From contig CALDYC010000067.1 of NCBI GenBank assembly GCA_937941245.1, positions 1 through 64,000 of the forward strand: a stretch of DNA of 64,000 bases. Direction: 5' to 3'. Origin of the DNA: an uncultured Acidimicrobiales bacterium. GTDB taxonomy: Bacteria > Actinomycetota > Acidimicrobiia > Acidimicrobiales > UBA10347. Positions 8,203 through 20,539 of the stretch are shown here, piece after piece. Position 1 is the stretch's first letter. Every line of letters begins with the position of its first letter. A program made the translations under genes and the position numbers. Below the pieces are notes generated by a model. It ran no database searches. It saw only the letters and a program-made list of their open reading frames with translations, and was not told the DNA's origin.

Positions 8203-8481
8203 ATGAGGCCCGACATTCACCCCGAGTATCGCGACGTTGTCTTTCTGGACACCCAGAACGGCACGAGCTTCATCACCCGCTCCACGATCACGACTGAAGA
8301 GACCACTGACGTAGACGGCGTCGAGTATCCCCTCGCTAAGGTCGAGATCTCGGCAGCGAGCCACCCCTTCTACACCGGCACGATGGCGATCATCGATACC
8401 GCTGGTCGCGTCGAGCGCTTCGAAAAGCGTTACGGCCGCCGCAAAAAGAAGGCTGGCGGAGCCGAAGAGGCAACCGAGTAA
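8203..8481 (+). CDS. rpmE2: 50S ribosomal protein L31, cysteine-free (type B-like)
   Basis: Bridges the ribosomal subunits. The protein begins [16 protein letters not shown] and has [25 protein letters not shown]. It has no cysteines, so it is the zinc-independent form usually called type B. Start ATG 8203 is preferred over 8188 because L31 proteins begin with this M-x-P-DIHP sequence and GGAG precedes it. The C-terminus is Lys-rich and then acidic ([14 protein letters not shown]). In other bacteria Zn-free L31 is a zinc-starvation paralogue; no Zur-like site is evident here. Confidence 0.92.
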   Translation: MRPDIHPEYRDVVFLDTQNGTSFITRSTITTEETTDVDGVEYPLAKVEISAASHPFYTGTMAIIDTAGRVERFEKRYGRRKKKAGGAEEATE

Positions 8482-8599
8482 CCCACTGGCTCTTTCATCT
8501 GAGCAGCGAAGCGCACTATGGGCCGCCAAGGTCGGTGCGCTTGCGCGTGATGCACTCGGGCATCTCGAGGGGGACATTTCCCCGACTTCTTGGGGTGCG

Positions 8600-9526
8600 G
8601 TGCACCGCGGCGATTCAGGGGTTGTCGCTCTCATCGAATTGGACCCGATCCGTTCCTATGGTCTGGTTCTCGCTGCTTGTGCGGCGGGACCGAGCAGCGG
8701 CGGAACCCCGGCCGCTCCGATCACCATTCTTGTGAACGAACGTGCCAGCGATCTGGCGCGTCTCGCGCAGGATCTGGGCCCTGCAGTCCACATCGCCGAG
8801 ATTGACGGGTCGACGGTCACCCCTGCGGTCGCGGCCGCTCCAATCGACGTTCCCACAACCGAGTTGCAGACAGAGTTTCGCGAGCTCTTCGATCACGCAG
8901 GGCTGCACACGGTCGACGAGTTCGCCGCAATCACCGCCGAGTTTCGCGGCCTAGAGGTGGCGCGAGTAACCGGAGTCAACGACACCCAGCGCGTCGACGT
9001 CGGAATCGGCGCCTATGACCAGGGCGCATTCGCGATGATGAACCCCGAGTTCAACGCGAAAGAGTCGCTCGCGTACGTCGTTCGCCAGGCTGGCGAGCAC
9101 CGGGTCCGGGGTGCCGAACCGCACCCGATGAACCGCTTGGTCCGAGAGCGTTGGCTGCGTGCCGAAGCACTCGTTGACCCGACGCTCGTCGGTTGCGTCT
9201 CGATCGAAGCGGTCGCCCCTGCTCGCCCGCGGGGCGGGCTCCATGAGATGGCCCCATCATTTGCCATTGGTCACTCAGTCGGTGGGGCCACCACTCTGCT
9301 GGCCTTTTCGGTCGGGATCGATCTGGCTCTCGTTCCCGATGCGGTTGAAGTCGCGAGCCGTTTTGCGATCGAGTCGGTTGCATTCGTCGTTCCCGAACAG
9401 GATCAGCATCGTGTCACCCTCGATGCGGCCGGACAGATGCGCTGGCCGGCAACCTTCCTGATTCCCGATCTTCCGTGGGCAGCTCCCGCAGGCTCGACGC
9501 CGGCGCCAAGTAGGTTGCGGCGGTGA
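8600..9526 (+). CDS. Unrecognised protein between rpmE2 and prfA (true start probably upstream)
   Basis: I do not recognise the family. From GTG 8600 the protein has 308 residues, is rich in Ala/Val/Asp, has no signal peptide or clear transmembrane helix, and contains possible motifs ETEF-like ELQTEFRELFDHAGL and PHPMNRLVRERWLRAE. The same frame stays open and protein-like upstream of 8600 back to the rpmE2 stop (SEQRSALWAAKVGALARDAL), but has no ATG, GTG or TTG there. A CTG at 8486, four bases after the rpmE2 stop, is the natural candidate. The stop overlaps the prfA GTG (GTGA), so it is cotranslated with release factor 1. A function in translation can only be guessed from location. Confidence 0.75.
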   Translation: MHRGDSGVVALIELDPIRSYGLVLAACAAGPSSGGTPAAPITILVNERASDLARLAQDLGPAVHIAEIDGSTVTPAVAAAPIDVPTTELQTEFRELFDHAGLHTVDEFAAITAEFRGLEVARVTGVNDTQRVDVGIGAYDQGAFAMMNPEFNAKESLAYVVRQAGEHRVRGAEPHPMNRLVRERWLRAEALVDPTLVGCVSIEAVAPARPRGGLHEMAPSFAIGHSVGGATTLLAFSVGIDLALVPDAVEVASRFAIESVAFVVPEQDQHRVTLDAAGQMRWPATFLIPDLPWAAPAGSTPAPSRLRR

Positions 9527-10587
9527 GCGAACTCCACGACGAACTGATCCGAGAGTTTCACGACGTCGAAAGCCAACTCGCTGATCCCGAACTGGTCAAG
9601 GATCGTTCGCTCTACGCCAACGTGACCCGGCGTTACAAGGAACTCGGCGAGATCGTTGCATGCATCGGCGAACTGCGGGGCGCGCTGGACGACGTCGAAG
9701 CGGCGCGCGAGATGCACGGCGAGAGTTCGGGTGACGAGCGGGCCATGCTGGTCGATGAGATTTCCGACGCCGAAGATCGAGCTGCATCGGCCGGTGAACG
9801 ACTTGATCAGCTGCTCATCCCCAAAGATCCGAACGATGGTCGCAATGTGATTGTCGAAATCCGTGGTGCCGAAGGGGGAGAAGAAGCCAATCTGTTTGCG
9901 CGTGATCTCTTTGAGATGTACCGAAGCTACGCATCGAATACCAAGTGGACGTTCAAGACGCTCGAAGCAAACGAGAGCGACATGGGCGGCTTCGCGACTG
10001 TCATCTTCATGCTTGCCGGTGAGGGTGCCTGGTCGCATATGAAGTTCGAAGGCGGACCCCATCGCGTGCAGCGCGTGCCAGTGACCGAGTCACAAGGCCG
10101 TGTCCATACATCGTCGGCGACCGTCACCGTCCTGCCCGAAGCCGATGAAGTCGACGTGCAAATAGCCGACAACGATTTGCAGGTCGATGTCTTCCGCGCG
10201 TCGGGCCCCGGCGGGCAGTCGGTCAACACCACGGACTCTGCAGTTCGCATTACCCACAAACCGACGGGCATTGTGGTGTCCATGCAGGACGAGAAAAGTC
10301 AGCTGCAGAACAAGGCCAAGGCGATGACGGTCTTGCGGTCGCGACTCTTGCAGGCGGAACAAGAACGAGCGTCCGCCGAAGCCAGTGACCTACGCAAGGG
10401 CCAGATCGGTGGCGGTGGACGTAGCGAAAAGATCCGCACCTACAACTACAAAGAGAATCGGGTCACCGACCACCGCATTGGTCTGACGCTCTACAAGCTG
10501 GACAAGATTTTGGCCGGTGCGGTTGATGAGATCATCGACCCACTTCTGCAGCACGAGCGAGCCGAACAACTCGGCGGCGATGACTGA
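9523..10587 (+). CDS. prfA: Peptide chain release factor 1
   Basis: Recognises UAA and UAG stop codons and triggers peptide release. The 354-residue protein carries the GGQ catalytic loop ([19 protein letters not shown]), the codon-reading PxT region ([13 protein letters not shown]), [18 protein letters not shown], and the C-terminal [20 protein letters not shown]. The start is GTG at 9523, overlapping the previous stop. Release factor methyltransferase prmC follows with an eight-base overlap. Confidence 0.97.
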   Translation: MSELHDELIREFHDVESQLADPELVKDRSLYANVTRRYKELGEIVACIGELRGALDDVEAAREMHGESSGDERAMLVDEISDAEDRAASAGERLDQLLIPKDPNDGRNVIVEIRGAEGGEEANLFARDLFEMYRSYASNTKWTFKTLEANESDMGGFATVIFMLAGEGAWSHMKFEGGPHRVQRVPVTESQGRVHTSSATVTVLPEADEVDVQIADNDLQVDVFRASGPGGQSVNTTDSAVRITHKPTGIVVSMQDEKSQLQNKAKAMTVLRSRLLQAEQERASAEASDLRKGQIGGGGRSEKIRTYNYKENRVTDHRIGLTLYKLDKILAGAVDEIIDPLLQHERAEQLGGDD

Positions 10588-11512
10588 CCCTGCCGCTGCC
10601 CCACCAGAGCCGTCGGAAGACAACGCCGATGAGGGCATTGCGTGGAGGGCGTTCTTTGATGAAGCTCGCGATCGGCTCACCGCCGCTGGATGCGAGTTCG
10701 CAGAGATCGACGCACGACGCATCGTGGAAGAAGCTGCCGGTATCGAACCGCATGAGTTCGCTGCGACCCTCGAAGTCCCAGCCCTCAAGAGGGGTGTGGC
10801 TCACTTTGACGCCATGCTCGTGCGCCGTCTGGGTGGGGAACCGCTGCAGTACGTGCTCGGTCGATGGGCCTTTCGTTCGCTTGACCTCGCTGTCGACGCT
10901 CGGGTGCTGATCCCACGCCCCGAGACTGAAATCGTTGCCGGCCTTGTGCTCGATGAGCTGCGTCGCCTCGACGATCAGGTGGGTGGACGACAACTTCTCG
11001 CTGCCGACCTCGGAACCGGAAGCGGATGCATTGGGTTGTCGCTCGTCGCCGAGTTTGTGAACGTGCACGTGATTTGTACCGACCAATCTGACGGTGCGCT
11101 CTCAATGGCGAGGGCGAATGCCGTCGGGCTGGGACGGCCGGCGTCGCGTGTCGAGATGCGCGCCGGAAGCTGGTTCGACGCGCTCGACCTTGATCAGCGA
11201 GCCATGTTTGACGTGATCGTGTCGAATCCGCCGTACATCGGCATTGGCGAGGTGCTTCCGGCAGTTGTGGCCGATTGGGAACCAGTGTCGGCGCTTCGTT
11301 CGGGCGACACCGGCTTCGATGCTGCCGCTGAAATTATCAACGGAGCGCCGTCGTGGCTCCGTCCACATGGCGTGCTGGTGCTTGAACTCGGCGAGACCCA
11401 GCTTGACCGAGCTCGGCAGGCCGCGTTGGCAGCCGGATTTGTCGATGTTGAAGTGCACCAGGATTTCGCTGACCGAGACCGGGCGCTCGTAGCCCGGCTC
11501 AGCCCAAGCTGA
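10580..11512 (+). CDS. prmC: Release factor glutamine methyltransferase
   Basis: N5-methylates the Gln of the GGQ motif in release factors using S-adenosylmethionine. The 310-residue protein has the PrmC N-terminal helical domain (EFAEIDARRIVEEAAG), LGGEPLQYVLGRWAFR, DARVLIPRPETEIV, the SAM loop DLGTGSGCIGLSL and the catalytic SNPPYI. Start ATG 10580 lies inside the end of prfA. The longer in-frame extension to 10517 reads through prfA and is not protein-like. Confidence 0.96.
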   Translation: MTDPAAAPPEPSEDNADEGIAWRAFFDEARDRLTAAGCEFAEIDARRIVEEAAGIEPHEFAATLEVPALKRGVAHFDAMLVRRLGGEPLQYVLGRWAFRSLDLAVDARVLIPRPETEIVAGLVLDELRRLDDQVGGRQLLAADLGTGSGCIGLSLVAEFVNVHVICTDQSDGALSMARANAVGLGRPASRVEMRAGSWFDALDLDQRAMFDVIVSNPPYIGIGEVLPAVVADWEPVSALRSGDTGFDAAAEIINGAPSWLRPHGVLVLELGETQLDRARQAALAAGFVDVEVHQDFADRDRALVARLSPS

Positions 11513-11515
11513 ACC

Positions 11516-12148
11516 ATGGATGTTGTTGGCCCTGACGACGCAGGGATACAAGCCGCCGCATCGGCACTGCGCAAAGGCAAGCCGGTCGTGATCCCGACCG
11601 ACACGGTCTACGGGCTTGCGGCCTTGGCGAGCGACGCAGCGGCTGTCGATCGACTGTTTGAACTCAAACAACGTCCAGCTGACCGGTCAATCGCGGTGCT
11701 GGTGGCTCATCGAAAGCAGGCCGAGACGATCGCGGTCTTCGCTGCCGCTGAGCGCCGAATCGTCGAGCAGCTTTGGCCGGGCGCGCTGACGCTCGTTGTG
11801 CGCCGCCGCGACGATGCGCCGTCCCACATTGGTCGCGTCGATGGGACGGTCGGTGTACGTAGCCCTGGTCTCGCGGTCGTGCGTGCCCTTGCCGAGCAGG
11901 TCGGGCCGCTGGCGACGACAAGCGCCAACCGAAGCGGTTGTGAGACTCCGGCCGAAGCCGTCGCTGCCGCCGCTGATCTGGCCGGACCAGTCGCGGTGGT
12001 CATCGATGCCGGGCGGTGTGTGGGCACCCCATCGACCGTTGCGAGGGTTGACGATCATGGCATCATTGCCGTTCTTCGTGAGGGCAGTGTTGAACATGGG
12101 GCAATCAGCGCTGCCGCGATGGGTGGAATCTCCTCGACATGGGACTGA
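11516..12148 (+). CDS. tsaC: L-threonylcarbamoyladenylate synthase (Sua5/YrdC/TsaC family)
   Basis: Makes threonylcarbamoyl-AMP from threonine, bicarbonate and ATP for t6A37 tRNA modification. The 210-residue protein shows GKPVVIPTDTVYGLAALA, the KxR-type LKQRPADRSIAVLV, WPGALTLVV, GVRSPGLAVVRAL and the SANRSG motif. It is the single YrdC domain form with no Sua5 C-terminal extension. It starts three bases after prmC, the usual prfA-prmC-tsaC order. Confidence 0.94.
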   Translation: MDVVGPDDAGIQAAASALRKGKPVVIPTDTVYGLAALASDAAAVDRLFELKQRPADRSIAVLVAHRKQAETIAVFAAAERRIVEQLWPGALTLVVRRRDDAPSHIGRVDGTVGVRSPGLAVVRALAEQVGPLATTSANRSGCETPAEAVAAAADLAGPVAVVIDAGRCVGTPSTVARVDDHGIIAVLREGSVEHGAISAAAMGGISSTWD

Positions 12149-12294
12149 ATCCGGCTAAATCTCAGTGCGAGAGTGGCGGCGCGAGGGACTTTGTGTATAT
12201 ATTCACGAAGTCGCAGGCGAGCGTGGTAGGGCTCTCGCAGCTCCACTCGAGTGGTGCCTGGACTGACTGTCGTAACCAGCCGTACGAGGATCCC

Positions 12295-12579
12295 GTGCCA
12301 GCGCCTTCTGAGCGAGACATGAACCGCGAGATCGTGAGTTCTGAGATGGTTGGCGCCCTGCACAGCAGCACCGGTGCCTACGAACTCGTCATTGGCGCAC
12401 TCGCCGCCGCACTCGTGGGCTGGGCTGTCGACACGGTTGTCGGAACAACCCCGTTGTTTGTCCTTCTCTTCGCTGTCATCGGATTCGTCGGTGCCAGTTA
12501 CAGCATCTGGTTGAACTATCGCACTGATATGGCCGAAGCCGCCGCCGACCGCGCCGTCCGCGCCAAGGGCGCGCGATGA
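12295..12579 (+). CDS. AtpZ/AtpI-like small membrane protein
   Basis: First gene of the ATP synthase operon: 94 residues, with two predicted transmembrane helices (LVIGALAAALVGWAVDTVV and PLFVLLFAVIGFVGASYSIW) and the AtpZ-like WxxD...GTxPxF pattern. AtpZ/AtpI proteins help c-ring assembly or Mg2+ supply. GTG 12295 has GAGGA at 12286-12290, while ATG 12319 is equally possible. Upstream codons to 12139 are not protein-like, and the 146 bases from 12149 contain no other gene. The stop overlaps the next start (ATGA). Confidence 0.75.
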   Translation: MPAPSERDMNREIVSSEMVGALHSSTGAYELVIGALAAALVGWAVDTVVGTTPLFVLLFAVIGFVGASYSIWLNYRTDMAEAAADRAVRAKGAR

Positions 12580-13072
12580 CGGTCGACGTCAACCGCGAAA
12601 ACCCGCTACTCAGCCGGTTCGAAGGCCGCTCGCCTGCCATGCAGGTCGGTATCGATATCGTTAAGCGGGGCGCAATCATCGCCCCGGTCGCCATCCTCGT
12701 CGGCACACTTATCTGGGGTACCGATGGTGGTGCCTCGGTGGCACTCGGTCTTGGCTTGATCCTGGTCAACATGTGGTTGTCGGCGTGGATCATTGATGTG
12801 ACCGCACGCATCTCGTTTGCCGCACTCGCTGGCGGTGCAATGTTTGGCTTCTTGATTCGGCTCAGCATTATCAGCGCCGTTGTCATCTCGGTACGCAACG
12901 TCTCATGGGTTGACCTTGTCGCCCTGGGTATCACGATCATCGTGACCCACCTCGGACTGCTCTTCTGGGAGCTCCGCTATATCTCTGCGAGCCTCGCGTA
13001 TCCCGGCCTCAAGCCGGGGGCAGGCCTTGCATCAAATGATCACTCCACCTCTCCGAAGGAGTCAGTCTCATC

Positions 13073-13076
<4 letters not shown>
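12576..13076 (+). CDS. atpI: ATP synthase protein I-like membrane protein
   Basis: The 166-residue protein has four predicted transmembrane helices at about residues 32-52, 55-78, 84-106 and 112-133, the arrangement of AtpI (UncI), which assists c-ring assembly. Its position just before atpB supports this. Sequence similarity to known AtpI is weak by eye. The C-terminal 25 residues are polar. The stop overlaps the atpB GTG. Confidence 0.75.
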
Positions 13077-14228
<1,152 letters not shown>

Positions 14229-14276
14229 TCCGTCCTCCGGGACACCGGACAACACGATGCATCGAGGAGGTGTTTT

Positions 14277-14843
14277 GTGACGTTACCCATCGAGCCCCTC
14301 GTCGGGCTGATGCTGTTCGCTGAAGAAGCGGCCGAAGACGAAGGCACATTCAACCCAATCCTGCCGACGCTGCCAGAGATGATCTGGTCAGGTTTGGCGT
14401 TCTTTGGACTTTGGGCACTGATGAAGTTTGTGCTTCTGCCGCCGATCATGGAAGGGCGCGACCAACGTCGAGCCAAGGTCGCAGCCGGACTGGACTCCGT
14501 CTCCGGTTCCCAGTCTGAGCTTGCACAGATTCGTGCGGCCCACGATGAACGTCTGAACACCGCTCGAGCCGAAGCAGCTCGTATCACCGACGCAGCGCGT
14601 GCCGAGGCCGAGGCGCAGCGAGCCCAAGCGGTCGCGGCGGTCGACGAGCAGATCGCCAAGCTCCGCAACGGCACCCAGGCCGAGATCGACACCGCACGTG
14701 CGGGCGCTCTTGCCGGCGCCCGCGGCCCGGTGTCCGCCCTCGCAGTTGGCGCCGCAAGCAAAGTCATTGGTTGTGACCTCGACGTATCGTCGAACCAGTC
14801 CGTTATCGATGCATTTCTGAATTCGGCCGGAGGCACAGCATGA
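14277..14843 (+). CDS. atpF: F-type ATP synthase subunit b (first copy)
   Basis: Peripheral stalk subunit of 188 residues: a single transmembrane helix at about residues 37-57 (SGLAFFGLWALMKFVLLPPI), then a long Ala/Glu/Arg/Gln coiled-coil-prone stretch. GTG 14277 has an excellent AGGAGG at 14265-14270. A second, clearly different b-type gene follows with an ATGA overlap, so the stalk is probably a b/b' heterodimer. Confidence 0.9.
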   Translation: MTLPIEPLVGLMLFAEEAAEDEGTFNPILPTLPEMIWSGLAFFGLWALMKFVLLPPIMEGRDQRRAKVAAGLDSVSGSQSELAQIRAAHDERLNTARAEAARITDAARAEAEAQRAQAVAAVDEQIAKLRNGTQAEIDTARAGALAGARGPVSALAVGAASKVIGCDLDVSSNQSVIDAFLNSAGGTA

Positions 14844-15376
14844 TTGCAACCGTGAGTGTGATCGCAGCCGAGGGCCCTAACGGGCGGTTCTTCCCCGGTG
14901 ACATCTACGAATTCTGGTGGGGTCTGCTCGCATTCCTCGTCGTCTTCGGTCTGCTGGCATGGAAGGTTCTCCCCCTTGCCAAGGAAGCCCTGAACAAGGG
15001 TCAGGCTGATGCTGTCGCCGAAGGTGCGGCAGCAGAAAAGGCACAGGCCGACGCAGCCGCCAAGGTCGCAGCGCTCAAAGCCGAGCTCGGCGACGCCGAT
15101 GCCGTCGCCGCGCAGATCGTCGCCGATGCCGAAACGAACGCGCAACAGCTTCGGATCGATTCGGCAAACCGCACTCAGCAACTGGTGAACGACATGTGGG
15201 CCAAAGCCCAGTCCGACTCTGAGTCGATGAAGGTTCAGGCCCAGTCAGACGTGCAAGCCGAAGTTGCCGCACAGGCCGTTGGCGCCGCCGAACAGGTGGT
15301 CCGTTCAAGCCTGGACAGTGCTCGTCACGGCGACCTGATCGACGATTACATCTCCAAACTGGGAGCATCATCATGA
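14840..15376 (+). CDS. atpF: F-type ATP synthase subunit b (second copy, b')
   Basis: The 178-residue protein has a membrane helix at about residues 27-45 (WWGLLAFLVVFGLLAWKVLP) followed by an Ala-rich amphipathic helix, and ends with the conserved-type DLIDDYISKL. Gene order b, b', delta, alpha, gamma, beta, epsilon is uninterrupted. The two b genes share architecture but little sequence. Which one is b and which b' cannot be told from this. Confidence 0.88.
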   Translation: MIATVSVIAAEGPNGRFFPGDIYEFWWGLLAFLVVFGLLAWKVLPLAKEALNKGQADAVAEGAAAEKAQADAAAKVAALKAELGDADAVAAQIVADAETNAQQLRIDSANRTQQLVNDMWAKAQSDSESMKVQAQSDVQAEVAAQAVGAAEQVVRSSLDSARHGDLIDDYISKLGASS

Positions 15377-15897
15377 GCGATCGCGTTCAAGGCTACGCCG
15401 ACGCCATGTTGGCTGTCGCTCACGCCGAAGGCGATATCGACGCCATTAGCAACGAATTGTTTGCCGTTGGACGCGCTGTCGATACCAACGACGAGCTTCG
15501 GTCCACGCTCAGCGATGCACGCATTCCCGCAGAGCGCCGCATGCAGATCATGGATGACCTGCTTGACGGTCGCACCCGACCGGCCACGAAGGGCCTGGTG
15601 TCAATGGTCGTTGGCGCCGGTCGCGGGGCCGACCTCGGCAAAATCGCTACCGCACTCGCTGACAAGGCTGCCACGTCGCAGTCCAAGCAGGTTGCGACGG
15701 TCCGATCGGCCGTTGCTCTCTCAGATGATCAGCGCACCCGCCTTGCGTCGGCGCTCGCCGCCAAGCTCGGCACTGAAGTTGACCTCAAGGTCATTCACGA
15801 TGAGTCCGTTGTCGGTGGTCTGATTACCACCGTCGGCGACACCGTTATCGATGGAAGCGTGCGTACCCGGCTTAGCCGGTTGCGTGAGTCGCTCTAG
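15373..15897 (+). CDS. atpH: F-type ATP synthase subunit delta
   Basis: Connects the b stalk to the top of the alpha3beta3 head. The 174-residue protein has the OSCP/delta pattern: N-terminal [41 protein letters not shown], and the C-terminal signature [20 protein letters not shown] followed by [15 protein letters not shown]. It is a separate gene, not the b-delta fusion found in mycobacteria. ATGA overlap with the b' gene. Confidence 0.95.
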   Translation: MSDRVQGYADAMLAVAHAEGDIDAISNELFAVGRAVDTNDELRSTLSDARIPAERRMQIMDDLLDGRTRPATKGLVSMVVGAGRGADLGKIATALADKAATSQSKQVATVRSAVALSDDQRTRLASALAAKLGTEVDLKVIHDESVVGGLITTVGDTVIDGSVRTRLSRLRESL

Positions 15898-15911
15898 CCC
15901 CAGGAGACGAC

Positions 15912-17540
15912 ATGTCTGAAATGACGATCGACACCAGCGCAATCACCGCTGCGATCAGCAACAACCTTGATGGCTTCGAGCCATCACTCGAAGCAAGCCA
16001 AGTCGGCCACATCATTGAGGTCGGCGACGGTATTGCGAGAGTTTCGGGACTACCCGCCGCGGCTGTCAACGAAATGCTCGAGTTCGAGAACGGCAGTATT
16101 GGCCTGGCGCTGAACCTCGATGAGGGCAGCATCGGCGCTGTGGTGCTCGGCGAAGTCGACGAGATCCAAGAAGGCCAGACCGTCCGCTCAACTGGCGACA
16201 TTTTGTCGATGCCAGTTGGCGACGCGCTGCTCGGTCGCGTGGTCAATGCACTTGGAACACCGATTGACGGTAAAGGTCCACTTGTTGGAGCCAAGACCCG
16301 TCAGATGGAAGTGCAGGCTCCGGGCATCATGGGCCGCAAGCCGGTGCACGAGCCAATGCAGACTGGCATCAAAGCCATCGACTCACTTATCCCCGTCGGC
16401 CGCGGCCAGCGAGAGCTGATCATCGGCGACCGCAAGACCGGCAAGACGACGATCGCGCTCGACACGATCATCAACCAGCGCGGCCTCGGCGTGAAGTGCA
16501 TTTACGTCGCGATTGGCCAAAAGGCCTCGACTGTCGCCCAGGCTGTAGCGACGCTCGAAGAAATCGGCGCCATGGAATACACCGTCGTGGTGGTTGCTCC
16601 AGCATCGGATCCTGCACCCTTCAAATACCTTGCTCCGTACGCAGGCTCGGCCATCGGGCAGCAGTGGATGGACGACGGCGATCACGCCCTCGTCGTCTAC
16701 GACGACCTGTCCAAGCAGGCCGAGGCGTACCGCCAGATGTCGCTTCTGCTGCGTCGCCCGCCAGGTCGCGAGGCCTATCCCGGCGACGTCTTCTACCTGC
16801 ATAGCCGTCTGCTCGAACGTGCGGCCAAGCTCAGCGACGAGCTGGGCGCCGGATCACTAACCGCCTTGCCGATCATCGAGACCAAAGCTGGCGACGTGTC
16901 GGCCTTTATCCCGACCAACGTGATTTCGATCACCGATGGCCAGATCTTCCTGCAGGACGACATGTTCAAGTCGGGTATCCGCCCGGCGGTCGACGTTGGC
17001 GTGTCGGTGTCCCGTGTGGGTTCGGCTGCGCAGATCAAGGCAATGAAAACTGCCGTGGGCACGCTCAAGTCAGATCTGCAGCAGTTCCGTGAACTCGAAG
17101 CATTTGCTTCGTTTGGTTCGGACCTCGACGCGGTGTCACAAGCACAACTTGATCGCGGCTATCGGCTCACCGAACTGCTCAAGCAGGGCATCAACTCGCC
17201 CATGCCGGTGCAGGAACAGGTCGTATCGATCTTCGCTGGCACTCGAGGACACCTTGACGCCGTTGATGTGTCTGAAGTCGGCCGGTTTGAGACCGAGCTT
17301 CTCGAACATGTCCGCAGCCGTCACTCCAGCATGCTCGACGACATCGTTTCGACGGGCAACGTCGACGTTGATGCGCTCGAAAGTATCGTCGCCGGGTTCG
17401 CTGGTCAGTTCGAGTCGGCCATCGTGTCGACCGGCATCGACACCCCCGAGGCCGCAGCACAGGCCGCAGCAACGACTGCCATGGTCGACAGCGATGTCAC
17501 ACTCCCCGAGACCGACATCGCTCGTCCGCAGGAGGGCTGA
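15912..17540 (+). CDS. atpA: F-type ATP synthase subunit alpha
   Basis: Non-catalytic nucleotide-binding subunit of F1. The 542-residue protein has the P-loop [49 protein letters not shown] and [14 protein letters not shown]. It ends with a roughly 30-residue Ala/Thr/Asp extension. ATG 15912 follows AGGAG. The P-loop has Lys where the family commonly has Gln (GDRQTGKT). The stop is three bases before the probable ATT start of atpG, in the same frame. Confidence 0.98.
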   Translation: MSEMTIDTSAITAAISNNLDGFEPSLEASQVGHIIEVGDGIARVSGLPAAAVNEMLEFENGSIGLALNLDEGSIGAVVLGEVDEIQEGQTVRSTGDILSMPVGDALLGRVVNALGTPIDGKGPLVGAKTRQMEVQAPGIMGRKPVHEPMQTGIKAIDSLIPVGRGQRELIIGDRKTGKTTIALDTIINQRGLGVKCIYVAIGQKASTVAQAVATLEEIGAMEYTVVVVAPASDPAPFKYLAPYAGSAIGQQWMDDGDHALVVYDDLSKQAEAYRQMSLLLRRPPGREAYPGDVFYLHSRLLERAAKLSDELGAGSLTALPIIETKAGDVSAFIPTNVISITDGQIFLQDDMFKSGIRPAVDVGVSVSRVGSAAQIKAMKTAVGTLKSDLQQFRELEAFASFGSDLDAVSQAQLDRGYRLTELLKQGINSPMPVQEQVVSIFAGTRGHLDAVDVSEVGRFETELLEHVRSRHSSMLDDIVSTGNVDVDALESIVAGFAGQFESAIVSTGIDTPEAAAQAAATTAMVDSDVTLPETDIARPQEG

Positions 17541-17543
17541 GCC

Positions 17544-19969
<2,426 letters not shown>

Positions 19970-19981
19970 TCGGAGCGCCCG

Positions 19982-20377
19982 GTGTCCATTCACGTTGAGT
20001 TTGTCTCACCCGAACGCGTCATCTTCGAGGCCGAGGCCAAAGAGGTCATCGTTCGCACAAGCGACGGCGAGATCGGCTTTTTGCCAGGTCACGTCCCGTT
20101 CGTGGGAGTTCTCGCGGTTGCTGAAGCACGCATTCACGATGCTGACGGGTCAACGATCCACAGCTTCGCAGTGCACCGGGGTTTCGTCGAGATTGCCGAT
20201 GATCACTGCACGATCTTGAGCGATGTGGCCGAAGCGGCCGCTGACATCGATCGAGCGCGCGCCGAGATTGCTCAGAGCAGGGCCGAAGAAGCGCTTCGGG
20301 CATCGCGCGACGATGCCGACGCCATCGCTGCATTGCAGCGAGCCAACGTTCGCCTCGAGGTCGCCAAAAAGGCCTGA
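19982..20377 (+). CDS. atpC: F-type ATP synthase subunit epsilon
   Basis: Rotor and regulatory subunit, 131 residues. It has the N-terminal beta-sandwich (VEFVSPERVIFEAEAKEVIV, GEIGFLPGHVPFVGVL) and the C-terminal helical hairpin (DIDRARAEIAQSRAEEAL). The start is GTG at 19982. This closes the operon; a terminator follows 50 bases later. Confidence 0.95.
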   Translation: MSIHVEFVSPERVIFEAEAKEVIVRTSDGEIGFLPGHVPFVGVLAVAEARIHDADGSTIHSFAVHRGFVEIADDHCTILSDVAEAAADIDRARAEIAQSRAEEALRASRDDADAIAALQRANVRLEVAKKA

Positions 20378-20426
20378 CAGTCTGGCTAGGGCCACAGTGA
20401 TGCCGTGACGTTTCAATACACAGTCG

Positions 20427-20466
20427 CAACAACCGCTGGGTTCCGCCGGCGGTTGTTGTTGTTTTC
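20427..20466 (+). terminator. Rho-independent terminator of the ATP synthase operon
   Basis: CAACAACCGC (20427-20436) pairs perfectly with GCGGTTGTTG (20449-20458) around a twelve-base loop and is followed by TTGTTTTC. This is the clearest U-rich terminator in the window. It sits 50 bases after the atpC stop. Confidence 0.75.
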
Positions 20467-20515
20467 GGGTCTGATTGCTTTGATCGATGGCGTTGGCGGA
20501 GAGCGCGATTGAGCG

Positions 20516-20539
20516 GGACCCCAATGAGGTTTGGGGTCC
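20516..20539 (-). terminator. Hairpin at the 3' end of the PPK2 gene
   Basis: GGACCCCAA / TTGGGGTCC form a perfect nine-base-pair stem with a six-base loop, immediately after the TGA of the minus-strand kinase gene. No U-tract on either strand. It likely serves as the 3' end of the ppk2 transcript. Confidence 0.5.

Noticed and set aside
12198-12203. TATATT as a promoter for the ATP synthase operon
   Set aside because: It matches a -10, but no -35 or start codon at a fitting distance was found, and the operon may be transcribed from rpmE2. Too weak to list as a feature.
12139-12318. Upstream extension of the AtpZ-like gene
   Set aside because: The residues encoded before 12295 are Cys/Ser/Gln-rich and unlike any AtpZ. 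GTG 12295 or ATG 12319 are better starts.
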